Of a stretch of DNA of 64,000 bases, positions 11,651 to 23,616 are shown piece by piece; the stretch's first letter is position 1; every line of letters begins with the position of its first letter. The notes beneath the pieces were generated by a model. The model was not told where the DNA came from, did not search any database, and worked only from the letters and a program-made list of their open reading frames with translations. Both the position numbers and the translations under genes were made by a program. The stretch lies in assembly GCA_026260175.1 (NCBI GenBank), contig JAKCWW010000217.1, positions 52,499 to 116,498 on the forward strand, written 5' to 3'. Source of the DNA: Reticulitermes lucifugus. Taxonomy: Eukaryota > Arthropoda > Insecta > Blattodea > Rhinotermitidae.

Positions 11651-12250
11651 TGCCTAAATAAGAACATCATAGGTATCACAATATAAAATACTTTGAGAAA
11701 ATTAAGTATGAGATAGTTCATAATACTCGTACAATGAGGTATCATTATTTATATTGGAATTAAGATTTTATACAAATTCATGTTGATACATGCTAACTTC
11801 CGTTGGGTGCAGATGCACCTTACCCTCCGAAATGCACATTCTGATACGTGTTAAAATCCAAAATGCATCTACAGAAATCCAAGAAAAATCATTCAGGTAA
11901 ACACTTTAGTACTAATCTAGAAGTTTGATAGAACCTCTTTAAGAGAATCTCGTATATCTTCACGTTTGAAAAAGGGGGGATTACATCTAAATTTTAATAA
12001 CTTATTACTACTTCATACAAAAAATCTGATTAAAATTTTTGTAATAATTCACATACTTTAAATACGACTGTATATGATTTCGACATGCATTAAATCAGGC
12101 ATCAACATGAAATTATATGAAATCTTATATTAAATGTAAAGAACGATATCTCGTTTTATTACGAACTTTTTTTTACTTAATTTTCTCATAGTATTTTATA
12201 CTGTGATACCTTATGATGGCCTCATTTAGGCCGAAGCATGTTGTAACTTG
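11651..12250. mobile_element. Inverted-repeat element with hammerhead-like motif in the right arm
   Basis: The left arm 11651-11707 (GGTATCACAATATAAAATAC then TTTGAGAAAATTAAG) is the inverted copy of the right arm 12175-12231 (CTTAATTTTCTCATAG then TATTTTATACTGTGATACC). The arms are about 57 bp and the interior of roughly 470 bp is AT-rich and non-coding. The similarity continues into the hammerhead region: the left arm, read on the minus strand, retains CUAUGAUG and AUUUAGGC, and the right arm has the fuller motif. The design matches 1088-1820 although the sequences differ. Confidence 0.55.
12203..12247 (+). ncRNA. Hammerhead-like motif, outward facing
   Basis: In order: GUGAUAC (stem I 5'); CUUAUGA (12210-12216, G5 of the canonical CUGAUGA replaced by U); stem II GGCCU/AGGCC with a five-base loop; GAAGC in place of GAAAC (12233-12237); AU; GUU (12240-12242); GUAAC. 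GUA pairs with the last three bases of the 5' strand, and the fifth pair also fits. Two core substitutions make present activity unlikely. The layout equals that of the 1146-1188 motif. Confidence 0.45.
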
Positions 12251-12259
12251 TCATTAAAC

Positions 12260-13998
12260 AACGGACAGTATTTATTTTGTGATAGACGGTTTATGTATTA
12301 CTTCCATTCTAATATTATCTTTCTATGTATACATAGGTTTTCCAAGTTGTTTCTTCCTGTCACGTTGTCTTACCAGCATTCTGTGTAAATTTCTCGGTAT
12401 CAGAATGCACGCATTGTACCCCTCTAATCACATTCACAAAAGCTTGATCTCGTCATAATTGCAAAATGTACAAACTTTGAAGCTCCTTGTTATGCTACTT
12501 TCTCCAGCCTCCTGTCACGTTTGCCCTCTGATGTCCAAACCTTCTCTTGAGCCTTCTGTCCTCACTTAGCCTCAATGTGCATTAAATCCTAAACATGAAG
12601 CCCAAGATTTACGCATTCAAAAAAGCAAATAAGTCATATTTATGTATGTTTTATTCTTCAAGTTTATATTCGTGTAGCAAAAGAGAAGGTAAAGCGTACT
12701 TAACTATACCAAGTGGGCCTACTCCCTCAGTCTGCTGTTAATATTCTTTGATGCTTTTTTTTATCATTTTCGCTACCGTTATTTCAAACTATCCACATTT
12801 TCAAAGGGGTTATTCCCCTCATACTACATAACGATTCATTCTGCATTGTGCTTACGAGATATGAACATACAAGTCCATACTTTGCATCCTCCGCCTTGAC
12901 GTCTAGACAAATCTCCTTACTGTCGTCCACTAGAGGTTGTGTGATCTATTCTAGGCTTGTTTTCGTATGCGTCTACGGTATCATCATAATCATACGTATG
13001 ATCCCTCACTTAGACTACTTCCTCCTTCTTATATTCAGATATGTTCCTAAGCACGTAGTTTTAAGCACTGGTAATTTACAGTCATTCCTCAAAGTAACAG
13101 ACCTTGTCACATCCTTAACTGAATTATTTAGAATGTGGGACGTTAGTTTGCATATCAAATGTAACATTTTTCCCTCTCAACGCGCCACTAGTTATGGACA
13201 GTTTAAAATAAAGCTCCATGCATTCTTATCCATTACATTAGACGTAGGTGTGTTGTTAGATTAACGCTCAGCCCGCTTTAGCGGCCCAGAAACAACGTCC
13301 GATCGTCACTAGAAAGGAAGCGCACTACGTGATCATGAAGAGAACACTGCTACACGCGTCGGGAATTGAGCCCCAGTCTAATAACTTCATTGACTAAGTC
13401 ATTAACATTAGCATAACAACAGTACAAATGCAAGTTTAAAAGTTTATCCTCAAAATCAGGCGATCATACTTTCATTAAGCATTTCTGCTTTCCATTTGAG
13501 TTTCGATTAATGTTACATGATTCAGTCTGAGCTAAAACTTTATTAAACATTGCAATCGTATTACGCAAAAGCTAATCGTTTCGACACGCTCATGACATCT
13601 TCATGCGTGTAACACTAGCATGCAACCGTAAAACGCCCACACAACGACGGAGGTATAAAAAGCACAAATTAAAATATATATTGCCGAAATTCAGAAGAAT
13701 AAAGAATACAATGTTTAGAAAAATTATTAGTGTAGGAAACAAGTGGATTGTCGTGATCACATTATAAGAAGTGATCAGCTGCCTAATAAGTGATTTAGAC
13801 TCTTCCATATAATTGTGACAATCCAGTGAGACGGTCACACCGCATAGTGTATGCGCATATAGACATTCTAAAAGTCGTATTAAAATTACCAAACGCTTAA
13901 TCAATTGCGACACATGTACTCCTACACAGGTTTAAACCTAAATTTTAAGTTTTGAAAACAGATTAATTCATCGCACATTCCTTTTGAGTTGATTATTC
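12260..13998. other. Intergenic, possible decayed hammerhead-like string only
   Basis: The longest open frame is 138 codons (12848-13264, plus) with no recognisable domain. On the minus strand at about 13574-13605 there is AUGAAGAUGUC followed by GUGUCGAAACG. This recalls the hammerhead-like series but lacks the GU partner of stem III. No gene is supported. Confidence 0.35.
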
Positions 13999-14060
13999 TA
14001 AAACTAAAACTGGTTTGTGTAAGTGAATAACTTTCACGTACACAAACCAGTTTAGTTTTA
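13999..14060. repeat. Short perfect-type hairpin
   Basis: TAAAACTAAAACTGGTTTGT on the left and ACAAACCAGTTTAGTTTTA on the right are inverted copies with a one-base length difference, separated by about 17 bases. It could be a MITE remnant or a template-switch product. No coding context. Confidence 0.65.
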
Positions 14061-14986
14061 AGATTGCAGATAAACGTTTCTATTGATAAAATAAGTGTAT
14101 TGCACTGACAGTAATTTTTCTCTCACGCCTGAAGGTGACGTGATCATATCGAAAGTGTATGTACGTACAATTGTAATATTCAGTATACTTGAAGTTCAAA
14201 CCGAAGTACATAATATTGGTCATATTTCAAGTTCAGAAGATAATACGTAAAGGGACAGCGAAAGAGAAGTAGGTTCGATTCACAGATGAATGTCGTTTGA
14301 TATCATGACCACAGAAATTACACAAATGTTTCACATTCACACATTTATCTGTATAAGTTGAAATAGTTTACATCTACAGCTCCAACCCATTCAACTTTCT
14401 TTCAGTTCTACTCGAATACCCTTAACCCCATGCAGTAAAGGTTGCTCTGCTTAGTTCGAACCCAATTCCAATCCCAGTGAATTACTTCGGTTCGTTTGGT
14501 AAGTGACTGAAGGACAGGTTTGAAAATGTCTCTGTCGTTCATTACGCCTGGCTTTGAAGAATCCCACAATCAAGGCAAGGTTTGGGTGAGCTAATCAGTG
14601 CAATTGGAGGGGGAAAGATGCTGTCCAATGGGTAGGAGTAAAGATAGAATAAGACAGGCAATCATTAAAGACAAGCTGACCGGAAATAAGAACCTCTCGT
14701 CTCATTGCGGGAAGAATAGAGACGGATCTTCAGGGAAACCTTCCATTTCAGTCTCCAGCATGCTGTTCGGAGTTCCTTATTCAACCTCATGATTAACTAA
14801 AGGAAAAAATTAATGCGCAGTTTCAGGGTTATGTAAGAGTTCTATACAGTCGGAATGGCAGTGCGCTTCTTCTCCCACTATCAGAGTGAAGGAAATACGT
14901 TGGAGGCTACTCAACTCGCCTGTCCGGGCTAACCGGTATAAGGATATACATTTTCATATGCCTAAGCTAAGCCTGAGTTTAGAGAT
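14061..14986. other. Intergenic, no supported feature
   Basis: Nothing recognisable. A 64-codon frame at 14598-14792 has ordinary composition but no domain, conserved context or partner. Confidence 0.35.
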
Positions 14987-14989
14987 TAC

Positions 14990-15030
14990 TGTTATTATTA
15001 TTATTATTACTATTATTATTATTATTATAT
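14990..15030 (+). repeat. ATT microsatellite
   Basis: TTATTA units with one ACT interruption, running into ATATATA. Confidence 0.85.
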
Positions 15031-15189
15031 ATACAGAATTGGGATATAGGGTTGTAGGAAAGTTGGAGGCCGTTCAATTGTTAAATCAGTGTTGAAAATT
15101 ACCACATTGTCAACAGTTATGTACCTGTGTTAAATATTCTTTCTTCGTTTAGTAAAATAAAGTGAATGATATGTACCAAATTGATAGGT

Positions 15190-15480
15190 CCGACGGCACT
15201 CAAACAGAGTTTGTCAGTCTACAGTCGAGGGCGTTCGACACCAGCTTTTCAACGCAAAGACCTGGGTTGAATCTCAGTTGTGGTATTGGTGATATAAATT
15301 TCCTCTACGACACCTCTTTCTCCTAGTACGTCAGTCTCCTCTGCCAGTAGCCAATCATTCCGATGTTTCTGGCTAATCTGTCACCTTCCCTGAGGCCCGA
15401 GACGCTGTGTAAAATCCTGAATCTCATTTGAGTCTTCACATGGGACACGCTACATGACAGCAATCAGAGTAATTGAATTA
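15190..15480 (+). mobile_element. Probable degenerate tRNA-derived SINE
   Basis: A B-box-like stretch (CTGGGTTGAATCTCAG, about 15272-15287) lies about 40 bases after a degraded A-box region. It is followed by a pyrimidine-rich body (CACCTCTTTCTCCTAG, CCAATCATTCCGATG). No target duplication or tail was recognised. This is weaker than the other SINE calls. Confidence 0.35.
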
Positions 15481-15874
15481 ACACCATGTTAATAAAAGTG
15501 TCTTTATATAAATAATGGGAGAGATGGAGATATAATTCCACATTTACCTGTGTATTATTCACAGTCTTTTCTTGTGAATATAACTTAGGTTCAACTCAAC
15601 AATCGCACAACCTGCGAACGTAGATGAGAGTTTAACAATTATGGCATATTCGCTGCTTTAGACACTAAAACTTGTAGAATAAGTGAATTTGACGTAACAT
15701 TTAATTTTAATATTTTATCTACAGCGTTTGTTCAAATATTTATTGCTCCGATAAATTTTTTAAACTATTAACAATGGCGCCAGTTTCTAATACAAAATAT
15801 TATATATCGTCGATGATAAATGAATGAAAATGGACTATTAAAAGAATGATATTGCCAGGAGGAAACGGAGATAC

Positions 15875-16012
15875 TCGGACAAAAGCCTGTCCGAGTGCCA
15901 ATTTGTCTACCACAAATCCGATATTGACTGGTCTGAGATTGAATCCCGGCCTTTGCGGTGAGAGACAGGCGAGTAACCGCCTGAGCCAAGGCACAATCCA
16001 GTAAATATTTTA
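15875..16012 (-). mobile_element. tRNA-derived SINE, minus strand
   Basis: Minus strand: GTGCCTTGGCTCAGGCGGTT gives an A-box match (TGGCTCAGGCGG). GGCCGGGATTCAATCTCAG follows as a degenerate B box. The head matches the sequence flanking the gap at 34089-34147 (CCATGGCTCAGGCGGTTAG), so both are one SINE family. The body is short and ends in AT-rich DNA near 15875. The B box lacks the canonical TTCGA, so transcription by RNA polymerase III is doubtful. Confidence 0.6.
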
Positions 16013-16489
16013 CCAAACTTGCAGGTTTTCATGTATATTGTCCGTTATTCTTATCTGATTTTAATCAAGTTTGTTACTTTCCGACGAATATTATTAAAAG
16101 TCCTCAATATGAAATTTAGTGAGAATCCATTCAGCTGCTTTCGAAGTGTTACATGCTGAGAGACAAACAGAGACGAAAGGCGAATTTTTTACCTTTTTTG
16201 TATACGCGTGTCGAAAGTTTCTGATGGTGAAACACAAAGCACTAACGCGACTGGCTACATTCTGGACGACCGCAGTTCTATTCCAGACAGAGACATGTTT
16301 CTTGCCTCTACGCATTCAGACAGGCTCATATTTCCCACGTAAATTCTTCAATATTTCACACACTCATTTGTATTTGTGGTTAGTAGGGTGATAGATTAGA
16401 TCAGGATTAAACAGTGTGACTTGTAGCGCACGTGTAATAGAGGAGAAATTCACACAAGATTTTAGTCTTCAAAGGTAAAGGGAAGATAG

Positions 16490-16700
16490 CATATGAGAGA
16501 GCCATGCTTGCATTCGAGGTTAATATTAAAATATGTGTTAAAAATAGGTTTCGTAGATCTGATATAATTTTACCTGCCTCAGGATAGTGTCCAGTGGCGG
16601 ACTCTTGTGAGCATTTTAGTAAAGCATTGGGTTTTATACATTATGGCGCAATTCTTGCTTAGATGAGCAACTGGTAACTTCTCAGAAATATCCTAGTTCA
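16490..16700 (+). mobile_element. LINE 3'-end remnant
   Basis: TTAATATTAAAATATGTG, then CTGCCTCAGGATAGTGTCCA, then GTGGCGGACTCTTGTGAGCA matches the order of blocks in 56930-57030. A downstream GATGAGCAACTGGTAACTTC corresponds to GCTGAGCAACTATTAGCTTC at about 57077. The downstream block is probably a shared 3' untranslated region. The reading frame is broken. Confidence 0.5.
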
Positions 16701-17243
16701 TGGCGTTAATTAAATTTCTGGTCTTTGTGTTAATCTGTTGAAAATATGAATCAACCCAAACCTAAACAAAACAGGAAAAACTCGAATTAGACCATAACCA
16801 ACAAGCTTCAACAAGACATGAGCCTGTTTTGAGAAGTGAATTTGGTAGGTGTACAGAATTTTGAATTACGTTTTACAAAGGAACCAAGAGCGATATCGAA
16901 GTGTATAAAGAACACTCCGATCCCTTGTTTTACTCCCGTTTGTTTTACGTCCTTTTGCTTTAACGCCCCTTGCCAGTTTACACCACTTCTTAATTTGCGC
17001 TCTCTCAATTTCAATTTATTATTATTATCATTATTTTTATTATCCTACGCCAACCCCTTATTTCAGATGGGAATATCATTTTTTATTAACGCATTTTTAT
17101 TTACACCCACTTTTTCAGGAACCAACTAGGGCGTGGACTAGACCTGGCTATGTAAATACGTTCCTGCCTGCGAGATTTTAGGTTCAATCACCACTGTTAC
17201 TGAATACTTAGTTTTTATGGAATATGAAGCTGTGGTGTTGAGT

Positions 17244-17306
17244 GGATGGTTCCCGACGTTTCGAAGGAACGTAGTGCCTCCAAAACGTTGGGAACCAATC
17301 ATCTGA
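17244..17306. repeat. Small fold-back resembling the hammerhead-like series
   Basis: GGATGGTTCCCGACGTTTCG on the left is an inverted match to CCAAAACGTTGGGAACCAAT on the right, with about 18 bases between. It shares the CGAAACGTCGG theme of 2269-2460 and 45829-46033 but contains no CUGANGA-type box, so it is called only as a hairpin. Confidence 0.5.
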
Positions 17307-17857
17307 CAAAAAATGTCATATCCCGGAAAAACTGTGTCTTAAATTTCCTATTCGTGTGGGATTCTTTTCATCTTTAACAGGACTGTCTCATGTTTCATCT
17401 TCATATTTTATAAAGCACTGCTGGTCATCGAAATATTATCATGATTATTACATAAGTAAGAATTGGAATGGAGGAAATACTGGGGAGACTTAACTACATA
17501 CAAAGTCAGGCGAATAGCAGATATCAAAGTCAAAATTCGGATACTTCCAGAATGCGTCTGATATTTTAATTCTTGATTATACAGCGTAGAAAACATGTAA
17601 ATAAAAGTTACATATTTATTGTCCTCTTAGCCTGGCAAAATTTAAGCTTTGTGTAAATTGGTCGTGAAGTAATTGTGCTACTACGACCACTCCCTTGCTA
17701 TTAGTTTAAACCCCTGACTATACTGGACTCAACAGAGAACTTCGATTCTACGTATGGGAGGGATGGTCTTCCCTCTTTGCCATTACATCCAGATAGTCTG
17801 GGTCCACTCGGCTGCCTTTAAATGGGAAAATGGGGTTCTGAAAATAGAAGAGGCAGA

Positions 17858-18112
17858 GCGTGAAACTGACTGCTTACGGACATTTGAATCTCAGGATAAG
17901 AATTTATTATACTCTAACTACACGCCCCTCTCCGTCTTTTAGTATGAAACTAACTGCTTACCAACATTTGAATCTCAGGATAACAATGTGTTGTAATATA
18001 CCTCCACGCCTCTTTTCGTCTTGCAGCATGAACCTGCTTACCAACATATCAATCTGAGGATAAAATGCGTTGTACTTTACCTCCACGCCCCTCTCCGCCT
18101 TGTAGCATGATT
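17858..18112 (+). repeat. Tandem repeat, three units of about 85 bp
   Basis: Units begin at about 17858, 17942 and 18027. Each contains a form of CTGCTTACCAACATTTGAAT, then CTCAGGATAA, then a variable AT stretch, then CTCCACGCCCCTCTCCG and a CTTGTAGCATGA-type end. Divergence between units is moderate. The array may be the internal repeat of a larger element. Open frames across it are translations of the repeat. Confidence 0.75.
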
Positions 18113-18999
18113 ATGAGCTATATGTATAACTTTCTCTTTGATGTTACTATTTAATAAGGAGTTACAAACTGTTCATTAAATTTGCCTTTAAATGATCACT
18201 AGATATTTTTTAATCGGACTGATCTGCTACTGGGAAATTTAACATAAATATTTGTTACAGAATTGCTTATTATATACATTGTACTTTTGCCAGAAAATCT
18301 TTAGTAACACATAAATTAAAGAGCTGAGTTTTAAAAGAGAAATGTTTGTACTTTCAAAAATGTGTCAAAATAAAATCAATATTACCTACTCAGAGTTATG
18401 GAAGAAAACGGAGTACAGGAAGTGTATTGTGAATGTAAATATATTCGTTAATATGTATATAGCTAAAATATATTGTCTTTGTAATTTCGTATCAGAATGA
18501 AATGGCTTTCCAAATAAGGGTAAGTTACATATTTCCATGTTATACACCTAATTTATATGGAAAACATCAGATATTGCTCCGAATACAGACTCATTACAAG
18601 AAAAACTTAAGGTATCTTTTACCATGCTCCAAATACGTTGAGTGGACGTGTTTTATTAATGAATAATTCAAAAACGCTGAGAGATAAAAGTCATCTTATA
18701 TACTTATATCAGTATGTTTAAAATACTTTATAGCATATAGAAGAGGCATTCTGTCTCTCAGAGGACAAAGAGAAGCTGGGTTTTATCATGTTACCAAGTG
18801 AAATTCGCCTTCATGTTATGTTGATGGAACAGCCATTACACATTCAATGATGCGCATATTTGAATTCTTGATGCAACCTATATAGCCAAACAGGCGATCG
18901 ATGTACGGTATATTCACTGCACAAATGTCGCCTCCTGCAGCCTCAGGCCGCGTTTAAATTATTGAAACAGCTGGAGCAGAAATTCGCACCGCAAGGCAA
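18113..18999. other. Intergenic, no supported feature
   Basis: AT-rich. Nothing recognised. Confidence 0.35.
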
Positions 19000-19400
19000 T
19001 TATTTTGAATTTGTCGTGCCTCTCCTTATTCTTTTGCTCATGATCGAAACAGCTATCAATTGCTTTTTGATCCGATGAACATACCCTAATTTGCACTTTG
19101 TCAAAATCAAAATTTATACCGATTGAATTTGGATCCGTCTTACATATCTTGCCCCCTTGGTCATGACAAAAAATTACATCGGATGATTTTGGACGCCCCA
19201 TGTATACTGTACTTTGTCCATGACCGAAAAGATAATCGGTTGGTTTTACATTTGTTATGCACATGTCGCACTTTTCTATTGATGAAGCAGCGTCGGCCAA
19301 TAGGATCCGTCGTGCAGAACTTCCCCACATGGTCATTTGCTAATCAGCAAAGACTGATTTAAATCCGGCGTGCGTATCTGCCTGCTTGGTCATGATCCAT
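19000..19400. repeat. Decayed tandem repeat with a period of about 59 bp, about seven units
   Basis: A block resembling TTGGTCATGATC recurs at about 19037, 19099, 19159, 19217, 19276, 19331 and 19388. Between these are blocks resembling GATTGATTTTGGATCCG. Spacing is 55-62 bases. Units are highly diverged. A 125-codon minus-strand frame (18959-19336) crosses the array, but the period is not a multiple of three and it has no known domain, so I treat it as a by-product of the repeat. Confidence 0.65.
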
Positions 19401-19889
19401 ACCCACGTGGTAAATTGTTATTGGAAAGTGTAACGACGATCCCTTTGCACTGCGTGGACTGAAAGAAATAATGCTCTAAAATGGCGTATACCCTTTTGAG
19501 AGCTTTTGAAGTCCAATATTTTGTTTGCTTCTGGATGGAAATACACAGCATGTTAATTGCGGTTTGCCATTCATCGGCTGGTGTTTTTTTTATCACGGCG
19601 ACCGAAATTTAAACACATATTAACGCGGTCGTTCTACTGTATTGCACACGATATTTAACACACAAAACTATTACAATTACTCCAAACATTTTAGGTGTTG
19701 TTTGTGAAATAAAAAACTACTGATTTGGAGGCCACGTCCTTCCCCATTTTCGTGCGTCTCTCCGACCGCCTGTTTCTGACTTAGTATCGCCGGCTAAGCC
19801 GTTTGTCGGATTTTCGTAAAATTCGGTGTAGAAATGCTTTACAAAATATTGTAGAGGAAGAGCACGTTTCGTGAAAATTGGCATACGGG

Positions 19890-20330
19890 CATTCATACTT
19901 CACTTAGGGGCGTAGATGCATTTTTAACGTGGATTACATTCCGCAGAGGAGACCCTTATGTATTGCTGTTGAGTATTATGAGTTTTTTTAAAAGCGGTGC
20001 AGTGAAAGTCATATATTACTTAAGCCCGTAAACGAAATTTATCCACTTTTTTACATTTTTCTTCCAATTTGAACAACATTCTTTACAAGAGACTTCAACA
20101 ACAAAGCATTGAGCGACTGTGAGTTTCCTGGAATTCGATATAATAAAAGTCATACTTTACTTAGGGGCGTAAATAAATTTATATCCATACGTTCCACATT
20201 TAATATACGTTTTAGGTGAAATTCTGAACAACAGGGCACATGTAATTCTGTTGAGCGTTTGTAAATTTCGTAAAAATTGGTGAACGAAAGGCCGTCATTT
20301 TCGTGTGGTGTCAATGAAATAACATTTACG
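19890..20330. repeat. Degenerate repeat units sharing ACTTAGGGGCGTAA
   Basis: CATACTTCACTTAGGGGCGT (about 19898), CATATATTACTTAAGCCCGT (about 20009) and CATACTTTACTTAGGGGCGT (about 20150) head three stretches of roughly 110-140 bp. These also share TTCGTAAAATTGG and GTGAAATTC-like blocks. This is a decayed tandem or clustered repeat with no coding content. Confidence 0.5.
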
Positions 20331-20489
20331 TTGTTCTCTGAAACCGTATGTCGCTTTGAAAGTAAAGAACGCCTTTAAAGGCCTGTATATTACGTCACGG
20401 AGTACACGATTTGTGATCTTGTTAAGGTTTAAAAGGCTAATTTTAAAACGTTGTGCTGAAATATATTACAAACCTATGATTAATAATGT

Positions 20490-20655
20490 AGTTACTCTCG
20501 TGGTCGAGTGGTTAAATTCTGCCTCGTGCCCGGGTATTTCCGGCTTCCGATTTCGACTCGGATAGCGGGTGCATTGTCTGAGGTTTCTCATGTTTTACTC
20601 GGTTGCTCCAAATAAATGCCTAGATTGTACCTTAAATTAGTTCATGAACTTTTGT
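20490..20655 (+). mobile_element. tRNA-derived SINE, degenerate
   Basis: An A-box-like CGTGGTCGAGTGGTTAAAT and a B-box-like CCGATTTCGACTCGGAT lie about 30 bases apart. They are followed by a body with GAGGTTTCTCATG and GGTTGCTCCAAATAAATGCC. The B box deviates at the first positions, so this is probably an old SINE copy. It is not a working tRNA, as the acceptor stem does not pair. Confidence 0.5.
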
Positions 20656-21557
20656 TCCCACAATTTTTCCTTTCGTTATTTTCTAGTCTAAGATAACTCA
20701 TATAATCTTATTAACTGAAAGACTCATTAATTAAAAAAACCAAGATTAATGTAGTTGAAGATATTATTACATAGTACATGAATATAATCTGGAAGGATCA
20801 CATACATAGACTGGGTGAATACAGTGATTGAGGATAGTTGACTAATTATTGGATTATTTAGTGACGAATTTTATTGTATGGGTCGCATAGCGTACAGTGG
20901 TAGGACAATGTGAACTTTGAATTGAAAAAATATTTTCCTGGAAGGACTTACGAAACAGTTCAGTTAGGACAGGCGGTCTCCGAGCTGAAGATGTGAAATT
21001 GCTTGTGGAGTGATTCATGTCTGCGCAGGCACTAAGCTGCCTGCTGTGTTCATGCACGGCAATTTCAAAATTTCAGATTCTGGTTTGTATAAAAGGCACG
21101 TATCCAGCGTTTACTGAACTGCACAATGTAGCTGCATTTTGAACAACAAAATTAGGTCCTGCATAAATACGCAGTGTAATATCAAACCGTCCATTTGACC
21201 GGTAATGTATGGGAAAAAAGTTTAAAAACAGTGTAAGCCGTCATAATGATAACGTCGACAAGATAGCAGAATAACAAATCGTGGCCTATTTTTACGTACT
21301 ATCCCTGAATTCTTGAATCTAGTAAAGAGAAACTACGAAAGTATCTCACTGGTATAGGGGATAAATACGGTTTTGGAAGTATTTATTATATTAACAATGG
21401 ATAATCTCATCACCTTCCAGTAGAGTTCCTACAGTGTTAGTAATGAAATGACCTACAGTGACGTATAAGAGTAAAAAGAGTAAAAATATATAGAGGTTTC
21501 AGATTTGTCCTAAATTGGAAAATCCGTTGTAGCGGAACATCTAATACTCAATAGCCA
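20656..21557. other. Intergenic, no supported feature
   Basis: Nothing recognised. Confidence 0.35.

Positions 21558-21592
<35 letters not shown>
21558..21592 (+). repeat. AAT microsatellite
   Basis: About eleven AAT units. Confidence 0.9.
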
Positions 21593-21595
<3 letters not shown>

Positions 21596-23616
21596 CAATA
21601 ATATTAGTAGCTGAATGAAAGTACGGATTTGCAAAACAGGATTCAGTGCAGAATATAGGATCTAGATTAAACGAATTACACTAGTGCACAGTACGCACGT
21701 ATGAAACTGTAAATGTCGCAGAAGTTCTAAAGGAAAAGTGTTCTGCTGCTAGGCCTATTAATATTTAAGTGACATTTCCATACTAGACAATAATGCTGCA
21801 AACAAAACACAGAAGACTGCAGAGAGAGGACACAGAAAGTATCCAACAAACCAGAGACACAAAAAAGAGGCATATGAGTATGTAGGCTACATTATGTTGC
21901 TTATCTGATACAATAAAAGTTATACCTTAAGTTTATCGATACCCAGCAAAAGAGAGGAAGAAATTTTATTGACTTTAATTTGCATCGGAGTCAAGTAAAA
22001 GTGTAGGGTTTATTTTTATTCGTCGAGTGATGTCTGTGTTTAAAACTATAACAGGTACAGAGTTTGTTTATAAATCATCATATACGCAGGATAAAACAAT
22101 CCTCATATATAGGGTGAAAAGTGGTTAAGAAAAATTCATGTACATATACTAATCAATGAAAAGTATTAATAAACATTTTAAATCACTTCGTGAGTGATCT
22201 GAAGTGTTAGTTGAGTGGCAGTGCCTCTCCAAAAGCAACAACAGCAATAACAAACAAAAATAACAATAGCAACGATTATGATGATTATAATGATGACGAA
22301 TGGATTTTAAATTTTATCAGTATTGGTAAAATATTTGCATTTTAATATCAATAAGTTGTGAATTATCAGTGATCCGTGTGAGGAAGCTTACCTTTCACTC
22401 AGTGTCAGAGGGATACACCTAATGCAGCCGACTCCGTATTCTCCGAGCATCGGAAAGTTTTGTTCAAAACGTTAGCATTGTTCTTAGTCCAAACGAGATG
22501 TACTATTCAAAATCAGGGAAGGTTATTGGATCCTCTGACTTGTTCTTGCAATTTCCCAAACTGGTATTGATGAAACCAACGAAGATACGCTTTCGAAATG
22601 ATTCAGTTCTGAATTTAATAATTTATATAGCGGTCCAAAAACAACAGCCAACTCGTAACAGGCGCACTTCTCTCAGTCAGGATATTTGCATAATAATGCG
22701 GCTTTGAATTTAATCTTATACTTTGCGTAGGCGTATTTCTGGAAAAGTATTTTAACCATCATAAAATCACGAATGCAATATTTTGTATCCATTTTCAAAA
22801 GTTAAGTCTATTCTAAAAGTCAAATTTGAACACAATTAACATTTTTCGTATAATCCAATGATTAATCAGCGCTAATAGATTACCAAATCCACTGGACAAG
22901 ATCCTAAATCATTTCCATCAATATCCAGTACTTACAGCTCAGTCCCTAATATGAGTCCTGAAGTTATCCTCCGATCTTTTACTCGGTTTTATGAAGTAGG
23001 CCTTTTCTAGGAAGTAATGAAGCAAGCAATATGGAAATGGATTTATGTATCACGAGGGAAGTGGTTACTTGTCCCATAAGTGTAGATGGTATGAAAATAT
23101 TAAACTGTATCTCAGAGAACCATGGTGTAAGATGTGGACTACTGAATTATGGGGATACGTTTTGGAATTTCTGAACAAGGATATCGGGCTCCTTAAATTA
23201 AGAAAATTTTATAAGCGGCTGAGTGGCTATTAAGTTTGCAACGTGTGTTAGTTAATTTAGAATAGTTTAGCTTAGTGCAATTTAGATCACATAGTTCGGT
23301 TTACTTGATTTCATTGTGTACGAGTTCATCCCAGCATCGTAAGGACAGGTTCGGTATTTGTAATCTGTCTGCAACGTGCAAACTGCAGTGTAATAGACTA
23401 TGTGATATCGTATGACGAAAGTGTTTCATGTTACAAGCCCGGCATTCCTCGAACAAGAACATCGCAGTTTTCGCAACAGGGCATCAAGCAGATTGGCAAT
23501 TGCTTTCTGGAGTAAACCGTTTCGAACCTCGGTCGAGACACCCGCCATCCCAACTACTTATATCATGCTCCTCGCTCCATGCAGGTGACCTTGATTAATA
23601 CGTCCCATATATACTA
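21593..23616. other. Intergenic, no supported feature
   Basis: A short CAACAGCAATAAC-type low-complexity patch at about 22235-22300. Frames of 62-69 codons without domains. No gene seen. Confidence 0.35.

Noticed and set aside
12848-13264. 138-codon plus-strand open frame
   Set aside because: Hydrophobic and cysteine-scattered without a recognisable family or conserved motif. No supporting context.
18959-19336. 125-codon minus-strand frame
   Set aside because: It crosses a decayed repeat of about 59 bp whose period is not a multiple of three. No family likeness.
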